Assembly: GCA_024697185.1 (NCBI GenBank)
Contig: JAILGB010000011.1
Coordinates: 118,103 to 182,102, forward strand
Origin: Opitutales bacterium
GTDB taxonomy: Bacteria > Verrucomicrobiota > Verrucomicrobiia > Opitutales > UBA953
Length of the DNA stretch: 64,000 bases
Direction of reading: 5' to 3'
Shown: positions 1 to 9,387 of the stretch, one piece after another
How the letters are laid out: every line of letters starts with the position of its first letter
How positions within the stretch are numbered: position 1 is the first letter of the stretch
The notes under the pieces: model-generated
Told to the model about the DNA's origin: nothing
Seen by the model: the letters and a program-made list of their open reading frames with translations, nothing else
The model's database searches: none
Program-made: the position numbers and the translations under genes

Positions 1-1706
1 AAATTCGCCGAATCTGAAATACCTCCCGGCTCGGCAGAATGCATATTGCGAGCCAGTACCTCCCGAAGCATTTTCAAGCGAGCATTGAAGATTTTTGCAT
101 TATGGCTCGGATTCATCCCGTCGATTTCCGGGATTAACAGCTTGAAAGTCACGATCAAGTCGCTATTGACTTTTGCGGGAACGGCTGGTTTGTCTCCGTC
201 CGCATCCTTGGCGGGAACATAGTTCCGTTTGACCTCCATGCTCTCGATCCAAATATGCCTGTCACTCGCGGGGACAAGTTCACCGTCTGTAGTCTTCGAT
301 GCCAAAGACGCCAACTCCAATTGCGTTTTTTGCAATTCTTCAAGGACTTCGTTCCAGTTGTAGCGATTGTCTAAAATCCTATCGACCGACACCACATAAT
401 CATTACAGGCATCAATACCTTTTTGCAGATTTTGAACACGAATCTTACGCTCGTTCAAACTGTTGATCGCCTTCTGTTGCTCTTGAATATCCTTTACCAT
501 CGCAACAGCCTGTTCCTCGGCTTTCATAAAAACAAGCCATGGTGCCACAGCAATCATCATGCCGCCCAATACATACCAGGGAATTTGTTTTTTGAACGCA
601 GCGATTTTCACCAACTCCTGCGGGAACAAATTTACAGTCGGGATTTCGGGAACGACCAAAATCGCCGCAGCGCCGATTGCCTCCTGAAGCTGTGCGCTAT
701 TCTCCTTTATTTCCCCTTCCGGAATATAGGGGGCGATTTCCACATAATCCGTAACAGAAAGGCGTTCGACCGGAACTTTTTGAAGGGTCGAAAGCGATTG
801 GAAAAATCCGGGAGCCAAACGACCGCGCCCCGATGCGAGAATCCGCGTAGGCTTATCGCCGCGCTTGCGCAAAACGACCAATCGAAGAGTAATCTCCTTG
901 CTCAGACGGCGCACAAACTTATCACATGCCGCCGCCACAACACCCCCGACATCCGTTGCAGGGAAGGCACCCGTTTCGTTGTAAACGGAAAAAACCTCCA
1001 ATTTAAGCCGCTCCGCCTTTTCAAAATCAATACCTTGCGCCTCTGCAATCGTCTGGGTTACAAAGTTGCCGCCGACATTTATATTGTTGACGCTGTATCC
1101 TGTCGGACTGACATAAGTCAAATTGCTTGTTTTTGCTCCTACATTGAGCACCAATACCGTTTCATTGAGCGTCCCGTTCAATCTTTCCAGATAACGATAC
1201 GCCTGAATATCGAGAATCGTGTTCGGCTGAATGTGTGTCGGCTTCAAACCCGCGAGGCGCGCCTGCTCGATCAAACGATTAGCTTTTTCAAGCTTCATCG
1301 CGAAGAAAATCAACTCTTCCTCGATTTCATCCCTATTGACGCTTTGCGCGTCCCAGACTAATTCGTCAAGCGGGATTAGGCGCTGGAACTGCGCTGCGGC
1401 CTCTTCCGCATAAATTTTGCGCCGGCGCGATTCATCCGTCACCGTCGCGATTCTTGCTTCCTTGGTAATCAAAAACTGACCGGGAACGACGAGCGCGACA
1501 TTGCCCTCGGACTTGATCTGTTTAGCGATCACCCGCATCGCGCGAGCAATCTCCGACTCCCATGAGTTCTCATCCGAATAGTCATAAGACAGGGGCTCGG
1601 TTATAAACTGCTCAAGATACAACGCACCGTTTTTCTCGGAAAAAACCGATCCCGTCACATGCGTCGTGCCGCAATTGATAATTGTTTTCGCACTAACTTT
1701 TGCCAT
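1..1706 (-). CDS. pilM: Type IV pilus assembly PilM with a fused PilN-like region (partial)
   Basis: The frame starts at an ATG at 1706 and stays open to the window edge, so about 568 residues are visible and the C-terminus is missing. The first 350 or so residues look like the actin-like PilM ATPase that anchors the inner-membrane pilus platform. A hydrophobic segment near residue 370-390 (with IPWYVLGGMM) follows, then a coiled-coil-rich stretch rich in Gln, Glu and Lys, resembling PilN. PilM and PilN are usually separate; a joined form is known in Verrucomicrobiota-type pilus operons such as that of Akkermansia. It lies 51 bases downstream of an Amuc_1102-like gene and is probably co-transcribed with it. 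The protein would act at the inner membrane in pilus assembly and possibly DNA uptake. Confidence 0.75.
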   Translation of the reverse strand, partial: MAKVSAKTIINCGTTHVTGSVFSEKNGALYLEQFITEPLSYDYSDENSWESEIARAMRVIAKQIKSEGNVALVVPGQFLITKEARIATVTDESRRRKIYAEEAAAQFQRLIPLDELVWDAQSVNRDEIEEELIFFAMKLEKANRLIEQARLAGLKPTHIQPNTILDIQAYRYLERLNGTLNETVLVLNVGAKTSNLTYVSPTGYSVNNINVGGNFVTQTIAEAQGIDFEKAERLKLEVFSVYNETGAFPATDVGGVVAAACDKFVRRLSKEITLRLVVLRKRGDKPTRILASGRGRLAPGFFQSLSTLQKVPVERLSVTDYVEIAPYIPEGEIKENSAQLQEAIGAAAILVVPEIPTVNLFPQELVKIAAFKKQIPWYVLGGMMIAVAPWLVFMKAEEQAVAMVKDIQEQQKAINSLNERKIRVQNLQKGIDACNDYVVSVDRILDNRYNWNEVLEELQKTQLELASLASKTTDGELVPASDRHIWIESMEVKRNYVPAKDADGDKPAVPAKVNSDLIVTFKLLIPEIDGMNPSHNAKIFNARLKMLREVLARNMHSAEPGGISDSAN

Positions 1707-1757
1707 GGTTAAAATTATTTTTTATTTTTTTTGCCCGCTCACAGCGGGAACGCAAAT

Positions 1758-2522
1758 CTATTGTTGCTCAATTTCCGAACGGACAACCGAAGGTGTGTTT
1801 TTCAACGGCAACGCGCCCGGCACCATATAATAAGGCAAGAGCAAGCCTCGCGTCTCCGGTGCGCCAGGATCGGCGATCTCGTCGGTAAGGATTTCAAAAT
1901 CGGAAAGTTTGGAAATCTTTTTTGCCGTCGCTCCGCCGTCAAGGAAACCTTGACGAAGCTTGCCGTCCTTGTCAAACGCCCCGATCGCAAGATCGCCATA
2001 GGAGAATTCAACATAGGCAAACTCCGGTTTTGCCTGTCCCGACATATGCTCTTTATCCCGCTTCAAAATTTCACCGGGAATAAAAAATTGAATCGCATTT
2101 TTGCTTCCGGAAACCTCAACCGCGGCAAAGGTTACCGTCGCCCGATAAGTCGTGTAGTCGGCGCTTTTCACATCGCCCTGCTCCTTTTTTGCCGCGGCGA
2201 CAGCCTCTTTGCCCTTGCTGCCGCGAGCCTTGGTCGCCGACATTGACGCCGCCGATTTTTTGTAAACCAATGTCAATGTGCATTTCAAATTTGTCAACCA
2301 TGATCCCGCCTGAAAATCCGCATTGGGCAACGCCGCGAACTCAACCGTCGTGCAACCCCATTTATACTGGGGATTAAAACCGGTCGGCGTTCCCGTCGAC
2401 CACTTCATGTTCACCTGCCCGATATTGGGGATCTTTTCTTTTCCCTCTTCTTGAGAAAAAGCGAAGGCAGTTCCCGCCAGCAAAATTGCCACGGCCGTAA
2501 GGGTGCAAATTATTTTCTTCAT
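1758..2522 (-). CDS. Exported pilus-associated protein, Amuc_1102-like
   Basis: A 254-residue protein with a clear signal peptide (MKKIICTLTAVAILLAGTAFA) and a beta-rich remainder. I do not recognise a named domain. Its size, signal peptide and position directly upstream of pilM match the gene Amuc_1102, which precedes the PilM gene in the Akkermansia pilus operon, so I infer an extracytoplasmic pilus-linked role. The first 25 residues are the export signal. The intergenic gap to pilM is AT-rich and short, which suggests one transcript. The assignment is by context and overall look, not by a motif. Confidence 0.55.
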   Translation of the reverse strand: MKKIICTLTAVAILLAGTAFAFSQEEGKEKIPNIGQVNMKWSTGTPTGFNPQYKWGCTTVEFAALPNADFQAGSWLTNLKCTLTLVYKKSAASMSATKARGSKGKEAVAAAKKEQGDVKSADYTTYRATVTFAAVEVSGSKNAIQFFIPGEILKRDKEHMSGQAKPEFAYVEFSYGDLAIGAFDKDGKLRQGFLDGGATAKKISKLSDFEILTDEIADPGAPETRGLLLPYYMVPGALPLKNTPSVVRSEIEQQ

Positions 2523-2614
2523 ATTTTTAATCTGTAGGGGTTATCTCTCTTTATTACAACCTTTTCGCGTTCCCGCCGCAACAGAAAAAATACACATCTT
2601 CAAGCTCAAATCGC

Positions 2615-3586
2615 TCACCAAATCGTCTTCGCCCGATATGACTCGATTTCGCTTTGGATCTGATCTGAAAACTTTGCAAAAAAATCTATCCCCGTCGCCG
2701 CTTCGATTTCATCGATCGTCGCAATATACCGCGCAGGATCCTTATCGAGATTCTTACTGTTGGGAACTATAAACGAGAGTGTCCGCATCTTGTCTCCGTC
2801 AAGATCCGCCAAAATCAAAAAACACGCTTCGGGAACAGCGACACCGCTACCATTTTTAAAACGTTCGATCTTATCGCCGTAAACCGGCCCGCAAATCACA
2901 TAAACCCTCCCGTAACGCCGCGTATAGCGATGCAAGACACGCTGCTCCAAATTTTTCCAAAGCCCCGCATTCATCTCGTGATATTGCGGCACGATATTGG
3001 ACATCAAAAATGTAGAGAGCTGCGCCTTTTCGCCATAACACGCGCCTATAGCCTGATTGGGAGCCATATGCCCCCGATCAAAACCCGTTCCAGTATAATC
3101 GTCATGAGAAATTCGGGAACGGGTTCTTGAGTCCTCCAAAAATTTTCCGGGGCGCGCGACCGTTTCAAACTTTTCGGGATAAGTCAACGCATAGGCGCAC
3201 CATGCCGGATTCTTTTTGTCCTCGTCATAAGAAATCAAATACGCGTCATTTTTTATAAAATGCGCCCGCTCAAACACCGGAACACCGCCCAAAACAAAAC
3301 CTTCCTCCGAGACCTGTCCGACATCGACAGAAAGCCCATACACATAAGGGATTTTGTCCGCAACCTGGTCGAGGACAAAAACAAGTTCCGGATTGGCAAA
3401 CCGGCTTTCGCGCACAAAATCAATCAGGGCAACAAGATTTTTTTCCACAAAATCCTTCGTTTCCCGATCCCCAAAAAAATGAATCGGCCAAATCATCGCC
3501 AATACAAACGCCGTTCCCGCAAAAGACCAGAACAAACGCTTGATTGAAAATTTTTTTAAATTATATTTACGACGCCTTCTTGACAT
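2615..3586 (-). CDS. Membrane-anchored DNA/RNA non-specific endonuclease (DRGH family)
   Basis: A 323-residue protein. A basic N-terminus (MSRRRRK) is followed by one membrane segment at about residues 15-35, so the nuclease domain should face the periplasm. The catalytic motif DRGHMAPN is intact; its His is the general base in this family (NucA, EndA, Serratia nuclease). The start has a GGAGG ribosome site 8 bases upstream. It lies just upstream of the pilus genes in the same direction. EndA of Streptococcus pneumoniae, also a membrane-bound DRGH nuclease, degrades one strand of DNA during uptake. The same job here is an inference from topology and neighbourhood; a scavenging or defensive nuclease is the alternative. 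Confidence 0.85.
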   Translation of the reverse strand: MSRRRRKYNLKKFSIKRLFWSFAGTAFVLAMIWPIHFFGDRETKDFVEKNLVALIDFVRESRFANPELVFVLDQVADKIPYVYGLSVDVGQVSEEGFVLGGVPVFERAHFIKNDAYLISYDEDKKNPAWCAYALTYPEKFETVARPGKFLEDSRTRSRISHDDYTGTGFDRGHMAPNQAIGACYGEKAQLSTFLMSNIVPQYHEMNAGLWKNLEQRVLHRYTRRYGRVYVICGPVYGDKIERFKNGSGVAVPEACFLILADLDGDKMRTLSFIVPNSKNLDKDPARYIATIDEIEAATGIDFFAKFSDQIQSEIESYRAKTIW

Positions 3587-3600
3587 TTTTTATCCTCCAA

Positions 3601-3637
3601 AAAAAAAAAAACAAAACCCGCGAGCGAACTCGCGGGT
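3601..3637 (-). terminator. Terminator of tRNA-Asp
   Basis: A perfect 9-bp stem (3616-3624 with 3629-3637) and a 4-base loop are followed on the minus strand by a long T-rich run (3601-3615). It lies directly downstream of the tRNA-Asp gene. Confidence 0.8.
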
Positions 3638-3641
3638 AAAG

Positions 3642-3718
3642 TGGCGGGATGGACGAGGCTCGAACTCGCGACCTCCTGCGTGACAGGCAGGCGCTCTAAC
3701 CAACTGAGCTACCACCCC
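3642..3718 (-). tRNA. tRNA-Asp (GTC)
   Basis: A 77-nt cloverleaf on the minus strand. The acceptor GGGGTGG pairs with CCATCCC, the anticodon loop is CTGTCAC with anticodon GTC, the T arm has GTTCGAG, and the 3' CCA is encoded in the DNA. Confidence 0.95.
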
Positions 3719-3747
3719 AAAGGGCAAACAAATTAATGTTTAAGATA

Positions 3748-3776
3748 ATTAAACACTTTTTTTGCGACAATGTCAA
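3748..3776 (-). promoter_or_regulatory. Sigma-70 type promoter for tRNA-Asp
   Basis: On the minus strand TTGACA (3771-3776) is separated by exactly 17 bases from TTTAAT (3748-3753), about 30 bases upstream of the mature tRNA. The -35 is a perfect consensus. Confidence 0.75.
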
Positions 3777-3781
3777 GAATT

Positions 3782-4393
3782 TTATTGCGACAAAGCGGCG
3801 CGAATCAAAATTTCCGCCGTTGCTTCGCTTCCAGCCTTCGCCGCAGCCGCACGCACAGCCTTGTCGGCGACATTCGCCGCAAAGCCCAACGCGACCAATG
3901 CCGCGATCGCATCCGCCTGCGCAGAAGACGAAGATGACGTTTCGGGAACGCCGTTTTTACCCAAAAGTGAAACTCCGGCGCTCGCGGGAACATCCATCTT
4001 GTCTTTCAGCTCCACAATCAAGCGTTCCGCTGTCTTTTTGCCAATTCCGGGTGTTTTTGAAATCGTCGCCAAGTCGCCAACGGCAATTGCCGTCTTCAGT
4101 TGCGGCAAATCAAAGCGCGACAAAAGTTTCAATGCCGTTCCCGGACCGATTCCGCTAACTTTTTCAACAATCAGTTTAAAAAATTCCCGCGTCTCGCGAT
4201 CCGCAAAACCATAAAGCGACTGGTCGTCCTCGCGAAAAATCTGACAGACGAAGAGCCGAACCTCTTCGCCAAGTTTTGGCAATTTTTCAGAGGTTGTAAT
4301 AGGAATATTCACTCCGTAACCGACACCCGCGCATTCAATAACACATTGAAACAACGCCGATTCGATCAATTTGCCGCGTAAAGAAACTATCAT
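3782..4393 (-). CDS. ruvA: Holliday junction DNA helicase subunit RuvA
   Basis: RuvA binds four-way junctions and loads the RuvB motor during homologous recombination and repair. The 203-residue length is normal. The N-terminal OB-fold begins MIVSLRGKL, followed by two helix-hairpin-helix motifs ([13 protein letters not shown] and [13 protein letters not shown], near residues 78 and 113). A Ser/Ala-rich linker precedes the C-terminal RuvB-binding domain. ruvC is also in this window (34083-34778) but far away; ruvB is not present. The gene sits between two tRNA genes, and the tRNA-Asp promoter begins within a few bases of its stop codon. Confidence 0.95.
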   Translation of the reverse strand: MIVSLRGKLIESALFQCVIECAGVGYGVNIPITTSEKLPKLGEEVRLFVCQIFREDDQSLYGFADRETREFFKLIVEKVSGIGPGTALKLLSRFDLPQLKTAIAVGDLATISKTPGIGKKTAERLIVELKDKMDVPASAGVSLLGKNGVPETSSSSSAQADAIAALVALGFAANVADKAVRAAAAKAGSEATAEILIRAALSQ

Positions 4394-4409
4394 TGCCGTT
4401 TTTTCTTAC

Positions 4410-4487
<78 letters not shown>

Positions 4488-4500
4488 ACAGTATTTTTCT

Positions 4501-4529
4501 ATTATAAGACGTTCCCGCGAAAAAGTCGA
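4501..4529 (-). promoter_or_regulatory. Likely promoter of tRNA-Pro
   Basis: A perfect TATAAT (4501-4506) lies 17 bases from a weak -35 TCGACT (4524-4529) on the minus strand, 14 bases upstream of the tRNA. One uptake-like motif copy occupies the spacer. Confidence 0.5.
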
Positions 4530-4550
4530 GAAAGTTTTTTCGCGGGAACG
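4510..4550. repeat. Inverted pair of the 9-mer downstream of clpB
   Basis: CGTTCCCGCG followed by A's (4510-4524) pairs with its complement (4535-4550), giving a stem of about 15 bp and a 10-base loop between the clpB stop and tRNA-Pro. On the + strand a T-rich tail follows. It may end clpB transcription, but the minus-strand side lacks a T run. Confidence 0.6.
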
Positions 4551-4561
4551 ATTTTCTTTTT

Positions 4562-7162
4562 TTAATCGACTTTTGTCACCAATTTTCCCTTTTTGTCGAG
4601 AGAGACCAAAACGTTGTCGCCCTCGACGATCTTGCCCTCGATAATTTTTCGCGCCAAAAGCGTTTCAAGCTCGCGTTGCAACAATCGTCGCAGCGGGCGG
4701 GCGCCATAAACGGGATCGTAACCGCGCTCGGCGATCCAGCTCTGCGCTTTTTCATCAAGCGACACCTTGATGCGACGCTCTCCCAAACGCGCATTGAGTA
4801 TCTGCAAAAACAGATTGACAATCGCGGCAATCTGCTTTTCTCCCAGAGGTTTGAAAAGGACGATATCGTCAATGCGGTTTAAAAATTCCGGTCTGAAATG
4901 CTGCCGCAAGCTGTCCATCACTTTTTGTCGGGCACTATCTTCGATGACACCATCTTTTATACCGTCAATAATAAATGAAGAGCCGATATTGGACGTCATG
5001 ATAAAAATCGCATTGCGACAATCGACCACGCGCCCCTGCCCGTCCGTCACCCGCCCGTCATCCAAGATCTGCAAAAGAATATTGAAGACATCCGGATGGG
5101 CTTTTTCAAGCTCGTCAAACAAAACAACCGAATACGGCTTGCGGCGCAAGGCCTCTGTCAGTTGTCCGCCTTCATCATAGCCGACATAGCCGGGCGGCGC
5201 GCCGACAAGGCGCGAGACTGCGTGTTTTTCCATATATTCCGACATATCGATGCGGATCATCGCGTCCTCCGAATCAAAGAGTTCCCGCGAAAGCTCCTTT
5301 GCCAACTCTGTCTTGCCGACACCCGTCGGACCCAAGAAGAGGAAGCTGCCGACCGGGCGGCGCATATCCTGCACACCTGCCCGGGAACGCAAAATCGCCT
5401 CCGCGACAAAATGCACCGCCTCCTCCTGTCCGACGACATGAGACGACAGTGTTTCTTCAAGCGTCAGAAGTTTTTTCTGATCGCTCGCCAACAGTTTTGT
5501 CACCGGGATATGAGTCCAACGCGAAACAATCTCCGCAATCTCATCCGGAGTAACACTGTCGCGGAAAAGCTGTGCGGCGACATTTTGTCGGGATTTCAAA
5601 CTCGCTTTTTTGGCGCCGGCGATTTTTTTCTCCAGTTGAGGGATCTTGCCATAAAGCAATTCCGACGCGCTTTCCAAATCGCCCCTGCGTTGCGCCTGCT
5701 CCGCCGCGCGACGCGCTTCCTCCAGCTGATTGCGCAAATCCTGTATCGCGCTGACGCCCGCTTTTTCTTTTTCCCAACGCGAACGCAACGACGTCAGTTC
5801 CTCGCGCACCTCGCCCAACTCATGTCTCAAATCTTCCAATCGCTGTTTGGAGGCGTCGTCACTTTCTTTTTTTAATGCCGCCTCCTCGATCGCCAACTGC
5901 GTTTCCCTGCGGGAGAGTTTGTCCAACTCTTCCGGCATCGAATCCATTTCCGTCCGCACTTGGGCGCAAGCCTCATCGACGAGATCGATCGCCTTGTCCG
6001 GCAAAAAACGTCCCGTGATATAACGGTTGGAAAGTGTCGCCGCCTGCACTAACGCCGCATCTTGAATCTTGACCCCATGATGGATTTCATAGCGTTCCCG
6101 CAAGCCGCGCAAAATAGAAATCGTGTCTTCAACGCTCGGAGCTTCGACCAAAACGCTTTGAAAACGTCGCGCCAACGCCGCATCCTTTTCGAGATATTTG
6201 CGATATTCATCGAGCGTCGTCGCACCGATACAACGCAACTCTCCGCGAGCCAGCATCGGCTTGAGCATATTGCCGGCATCCATTGCCCCTTTGCCGCCGC
6301 CGGCTCCGACCAAAGTATGCAATTCGTCGATAAAGAGCAAAACGCGACCTTCCGACTTTTTAACTTCTTTGAGAACTGCTTTCAAGCGCTCTTCAAACTC
6401 GCCCTGGTATTTCGCTCCCGCAAGCAAAGCCCCGATATCGAGCGAAAAAAGTGATTTTTCCTTCAAACCGTCGGGAACGTCCCCGCGCACGATTCGTTGC
6501 GCCAAGCCCTCGACAATCGCCGTTTTCCCCACTCCGGGCTCGCCGATCAGGACAGGATTGTTTTTTGTCTTTCGCGACAAAATCTGGATCACGCGCCGAA
6601 TCTCATCATCGCGTCCGATCACGGGATCAAGTTTTCCCCGGCGCGCCAACTCGACAAGATCCGTCCCGTATTTTTTCAAAGCGTCATAAGTCTCTTCCGG
6701 ATTGTCCGTCGTCACGCGCTGATTGCCGCGCAATTCCTTGAGCGCCGTCTGCATTTTGGATTCATCCAAACCAAAACGCTTAAAAAGCGCGGCGACAGTT
6801 CCATTCTTGAACATCGCCAAAAAAAGATGCTCCGTGCTGACATATTCGTCTCCAAAACGTCGCGCGACCTCTTGCGCGTCGGCAATCAGTTTCCCGACAG
6901 CCGCCGAAATCGCATCGCTCTCCCGGATCGTCCCGTTGCTCGAAACTCGCGGCAGGCGATTCACCTCCTGTTCAACCTGGGCGACAAAAGCCGCCACATC
7001 GATCCCGCCACGTTCCAGCAAATTCGGGACAACACCGTCGCTTTGTTCCGCCAAAGCCTTCAAAATATGAACGACTTCAAGCTGGGGATTGCCGTTCCCG
7101 CGGGCTTGTCGCTGCGCCGACTCGATCGCCGCGATTGATTTTTTTGTAAATTTATTTTCCAT
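4562..7162 (-). CDS. clpB: ATP-dependent disaggregase ClpB
   Basis: ClpB is a cytosolic AAA+ chaperone that pulls proteins out of aggregates together with DnaK. The N-domain comes first, then AAA-1 with Walker A GEPGVGKT, a long coiled-coil middle domain (about residues 400-530), AAA-2 with [10 protein letters not shown], and a C-terminal oligomerisation region. I chose the ATG at 7162, giving 866 residues, because it is preceded by GGAGG and begins MENKFTKKS; an upstream ATG at 7198 would add 12 unrelated residues and would lie inside the promoter. The gene has a sigma-54 type promoter match rather than an obvious heat-shock one. Confidence 0.97.
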   Translation of the reverse strand: MENKFTKKSIAAIESAQRQARGNGNPQLEVVHILKALAEQSDGVVPNLLERGGIDVAAFVAQVEQEVNRLPRVSSNGTIRESDAISAAVGKLIADAQEVARRFGDEYVSTEHLFLAMFKNGTVAALFKRFGLDESKMQTALKELRGNQRVTTDNPEETYDALKKYGTDLVELARRGKLDPVIGRDDEIRRVIQILSRKTKNNPVLIGEPGVGKTAIVEGLAQRIVRGDVPDGLKEKSLFSLDIGALLAGAKYQGEFEERLKAVLKEVKKSEGRVLLFIDELHTLVGAGGGKGAMDAGNMLKPMLARGELRCIGATTLDEYRKYLEKDAALARRFQSVLVEAPSVEDTISILRGLRERYEIHHGVKIQDAALVQAATLSNRYITGRFLPDKAIDLVDEACAQVRTEMDSMPEELDKLSRRETQLAIEEAALKKESDDASKQRLEDLRHELGEVREELTSLRSRWEKEKAGVSAIQDLRNQLEEARRAAEQAQRRGDLESASELLYGKIPQLEKKIAGAKKASLKSRQNVAAQLFRDSVTPDEIAEIVSRWTHIPVTKLLASDQKKLLTLEETLSSHVVGQEEAVHFVAEAILRSRAGVQDMRRPVGSFLFLGPTGVGKTELAKELSRELFDSEDAMIRIDMSEYMEKHAVSRLVGAPPGYVGYDEGGQLTEALRRKPYSVVLFDELEKAHPDVFNILLQILDDGRVTDGQGRVVDCRNAIFIMTSNIGSSFIIDGIKDGVIEDSARQKVMDSLRQHFRPEFLNRIDDIVLFKPLGEKQIAAIVNLFLQILNARLGERRIKVSLDEKAQSWIAERGYDPVYGARPLRRLLQRELETLLARKIIEGKIVEGDNVLVSLDKKGKLVTKVD

Positions 7163-7186
7163 AGTTTTTCCTCCTACAAACCAAAT

Positions 7187-7202
7187 AGCAATAAGCATGC
7201 CA
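7187..7202 (-). promoter_or_regulatory. Sigma-54 (RpoN) -24/-12 promoter for clpB
   Basis: On the minus strand TGGCATG, 4 bases, then TTGCT matches the RpoN consensus TGGCACG-N4-TTGCW, with the invariant GG and GC 10 bases apart. The predicted start falls about 12 bases downstream, just before the GGAGG site of clpB. rpoN itself is encoded at 44677-46086. Confidence 0.7.
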
Positions 7203-7285
7203 AAAACTGCAAAAGCCCGTTCCCGCTTTTGAATGGCGGTGAAAGGACGAGCGTCATATAATCAATTTTAAAGATTTGGCGCCTT

Positions 7286-8074
7286 ATGAAAATCCTCTGT
7301 CTCGACATCGGCAACACGCATACGCACTATGCCGTCATGGAAAATCGCCGCGGGCTGATTAGCGGCGCGATCGAAACGCAACGGATTTCCAGCGCCGCCG
7401 ACGGCGTTCCCGCGCTTATGTTGCGCAAGGACGTCAAAACTCTCGATCTCGCCGGAATCGCCTTTTGCTCTGTCGTCCCGCTCGCGACCGAACGTTTGGA
7501 ACAGAGCCTCAAACTGATGACGGAACTTCCCGTCTGCCGTCTCTGGCACAAAAACTGCCCCGGGCTCGGCATTCACTATCCCCAGCCGGCGGAAATCGGT
7601 CCCGACCGTTTGGCGAACTGCATCGGCGCCCAGGCGAGATTTGGCGCTCCCGCCGTCATCATCGACATGGGAACCGCCGTCACGTTTGACATCCTCACCC
7701 AAAACGGCTACGAAGGCGGCATCATCGCTCCCGGCATCGGGGTCATGACCAAATATCTCCACGAACAGACAGCTCTTTTGCCGGAACTGAAACCGCGGGA
7801 ACTCCTTCTCGCCGAAGACGATTCCGCCATCGGCAAATCAACATTGGCGGCAATGAAATTCGGATGCGCCGTCGGTTTTGCGGGAATGATCGATGCCCTT
7901 TTGCAAACCGTCTTGGCACAACTGAAAAAAGAGAATGTCCCAGAGCCTAAAATACTCGCGACAGGCGGTTGCGCAGGCATCTTGCCGCGATCATGGAAGG
8001 ACCGCATCCATTGGACACCCTTCCTGACGCTCCAAGGGCTCGAAGAAACTTTTTTGCGTTCCCGAAACTCTTAA
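7286..8074 (+). CDS. coaX: Type III pantothenate kinase
   Basis: CoaX phosphorylates pantothenate in the first step of coenzyme A synthesis. The 262-residue protein carries the ASKHA-type phosphate site near the N-terminus (LCLDIGNTHTHYAV), the second motif DMGTAVTFD near residue 129, and GGIIAPGIG near residue 145, all typical of CoaX. The gene diverges from clpB. A TATAAT lies at 7257-7262, and there is no obvious Shine-Dalgarno sequence before the ATG. It ends at an inverted-motif terminator shared with the convergent metK. Confidence 0.95.
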   Translation: MKILCLDIGNTHTHYAVMENRRGLISGAIETQRISSAADGVPALMLRKDVKTLDLAGIAFCSVVPLATERLEQSLKLMTELPVCRLWHKNCPGLGIHYPQPAEIGPDRLANCIGAQARFGAPAVIIDMGTAVTFDILTQNGYEGGIIAPGIGVMTKYLHEQTALLPELKPRELLLAEDDSAIGKSTLAAMKFGCAVGFAGMIDALLQTVLAQLKKENVPEPKILATGGCAGILPRSWKDRIHWTPFLTLQGLEETFLRSRNS

Positions 8075-8079
8075 AAAAA

Positions 8080-8117
8080 CGTTCCCGCGAAAAAAATCCG
8101 CGGGAACGACTTTTTTG
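8080..8117 (+). terminator. coaX terminator made of two uptake-like motifs
   Basis: CGTTCCCGCG at 8080-8089 pairs with CGCGGGAACG at 8099-8108, followed by ACTTTTTT on the + strand. It lies 5 bases after the coaX stop and may serve the converging metK as well. Confidence 0.8.
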
Positions 8118-8131
8118 AACGGGAACGCCGA

Positions 8132-9316
8132 CTATTCCGACACCGCCGCCTTCAAAGCTTCAACGCGATTTAGCTGCTCCCACGGCAAATCCGGCTTTGT
8201 AAAATGCCCGTAATTTGTCGTATGTGCATAAATCGGCCGCAAAAGATCCAACTGGCTGACAATGTCCGCCGGCTTGAAACTGAACACTTTTTTGATCGCC
8301 GCCTCGATTGCCTCGTCCGCGATTTTTCCAGTGCCCTTTGTATTGACAAGCACAGAAGTCGGTTCAGGCTCGCCTATCGCATAGGCGACTTGCAATTCAA
8401 CCCGGTCCGCCAAACCCGCCGCCACGATGTTTTTGGCGACCCAACGGCACATATAAGCGGCCGAGCGGTCCACTTTTGACGGATCCTTGCCCGAAAAAGC
8501 CCCGCCGCCATGACAACCGGCACCGCCATACGAATCGACGATAATCTTGCGTCCCGTCAGCCCGCAGTCCCCGTGAGGGCCCCCGATGACAAATTTCCCC
8601 GTCGGATTGATAAAATATCGCGTTCCCGCCGTAAAAAGTTCCGACGGCAAAACCGACTGGATCAATTTTTTGCCAAACGCGAATATCTCCTCATGCGAAA
8701 CGGACTCCGTGTGTTGTGTCGAGAGCACGACATTGACAATCTCCGCCGGTTTCCCGTTGCGATAACGCAGCGCCACCTGGCTCTTGCAGTCCGGGCGCAA
8801 CCACCGGCTCGCGGGATTTTCCGGATCCTTGCGCACAGCCTCAAGCGCCTGGAGGATTTTATGGGCGAACATAATCGGAGCCGGCATCAATTCCGGCGTT
8901 TCATTGTTGGCATAACCGAACATGATGCCCTGATCGCCCGCTCCCTGTTCCGCCGTAGATTTTCCCTCCGCCGCAGTAGCGCTCACGCCCTGGCTGATGT
9001 CCGGAGACTGTTGGCCGATCAGATTGACAATCTTCACTTTGTCCGCAATAAAAACATCATCGTCCCGCTCCGAAACATAGCCAATCTGACGAATCGCGGC
9101 ACGAACAATCGCCTCATAGTCAAGTTTCGCCGTTGTCGTGATCTCGCCGGCGAGCACCACATGATTATCCTTTACCAAAGTCTCACAGGCGACGCGAGAC
9201 TTGGGGTCGAGCGCCAGACACGCGTCCAAAATCGAATCCGAAATAAAATCCGCAACCTTGTCGGGATGTCCCGAACCGACAGATTCTGAAGAAAAAATGT
9301 ATTCTCGACTATTCAT
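8132..9316 (-). CDS. metK: S-adenosylmethionine synthetase
   Basis: MetK makes S-adenosylmethionine from methionine and ATP, the methyl donor for the two DNA methylases in this window among many others. It has 394 residues, the usual size. Signature stretches are [13 protein letters not shown] near the N-terminus, the [10 protein letters not shown] motif, and [20 protein letters not shown]. In the segment just before INPTGKF the sequence reads TAGT; the GT(T/A)CCCGC-type motif is encoded exactly there, suggesting that the DNA motif shaped the protein. A consensus promoter lies immediately upstream. Confidence 0.97.
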   Translation of the reverse strand: MNSREYIFSSESVGSGHPDKVADFISDSILDACLALDPKSRVACETLVKDNHVVLAGEITTTAKLDYEAIVRAAIRQIGYVSERDDDVFIADKVKIVNLIGQQSPDISQGVSATAAEGKSTAEQGAGDQGIMFGYANNETPELMPAPIMFAHKILQALEAVRKDPENPASRWLRPDCKSQVALRYRNGKPAEIVNVVLSTQHTESVSHEEIFAFGKKLIQSVLPSELFTAGTRYFINPTGKFVIGGPHGDCGLTGRKIIVDSYGGAGCHGGGAFSGKDPSKVDRSAAYMCRWVAKNIVAAGLADRVELQVAYAIGEPEPTSVLVNTKGTGKIADEAIEAAIKKVFSFKPADIVSQLDLLRPIYAHTTNYGHFTKPDLPWEQLNRVEALKAAVSE

Positions 9317-9324
9317 AAAAGACT

Positions 9325-9353
9325 ATTCTAACAAAACTTCAAATGCCTGACAA
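9325..9353 (-). promoter_or_regulatory. Sigma-70 type promoter for metK
   Basis: On the minus strand TTGTCA (9348-9353) and TAGAAT (9325-9330) are 17 bases apart; the start codon is 9 bases past the -10, so the leader would be very short. Confidence 0.7.
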
Positions 9354-9387
9354 CGCGGCGCGGGAACGCCCGACGTCCCCGTTCCCG

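Noticed and set aside
423..1361. A 312-codon + strand frame near the left edge
   Set aside because: It is antisense to the pilM frame, which has clear family features and runs off the window.
9317..9387. A SAM riboswitch near metK
   Set aside because: The metK promoter is 9 bases from the start codon, leaving no leader that could hold a riboswitch.
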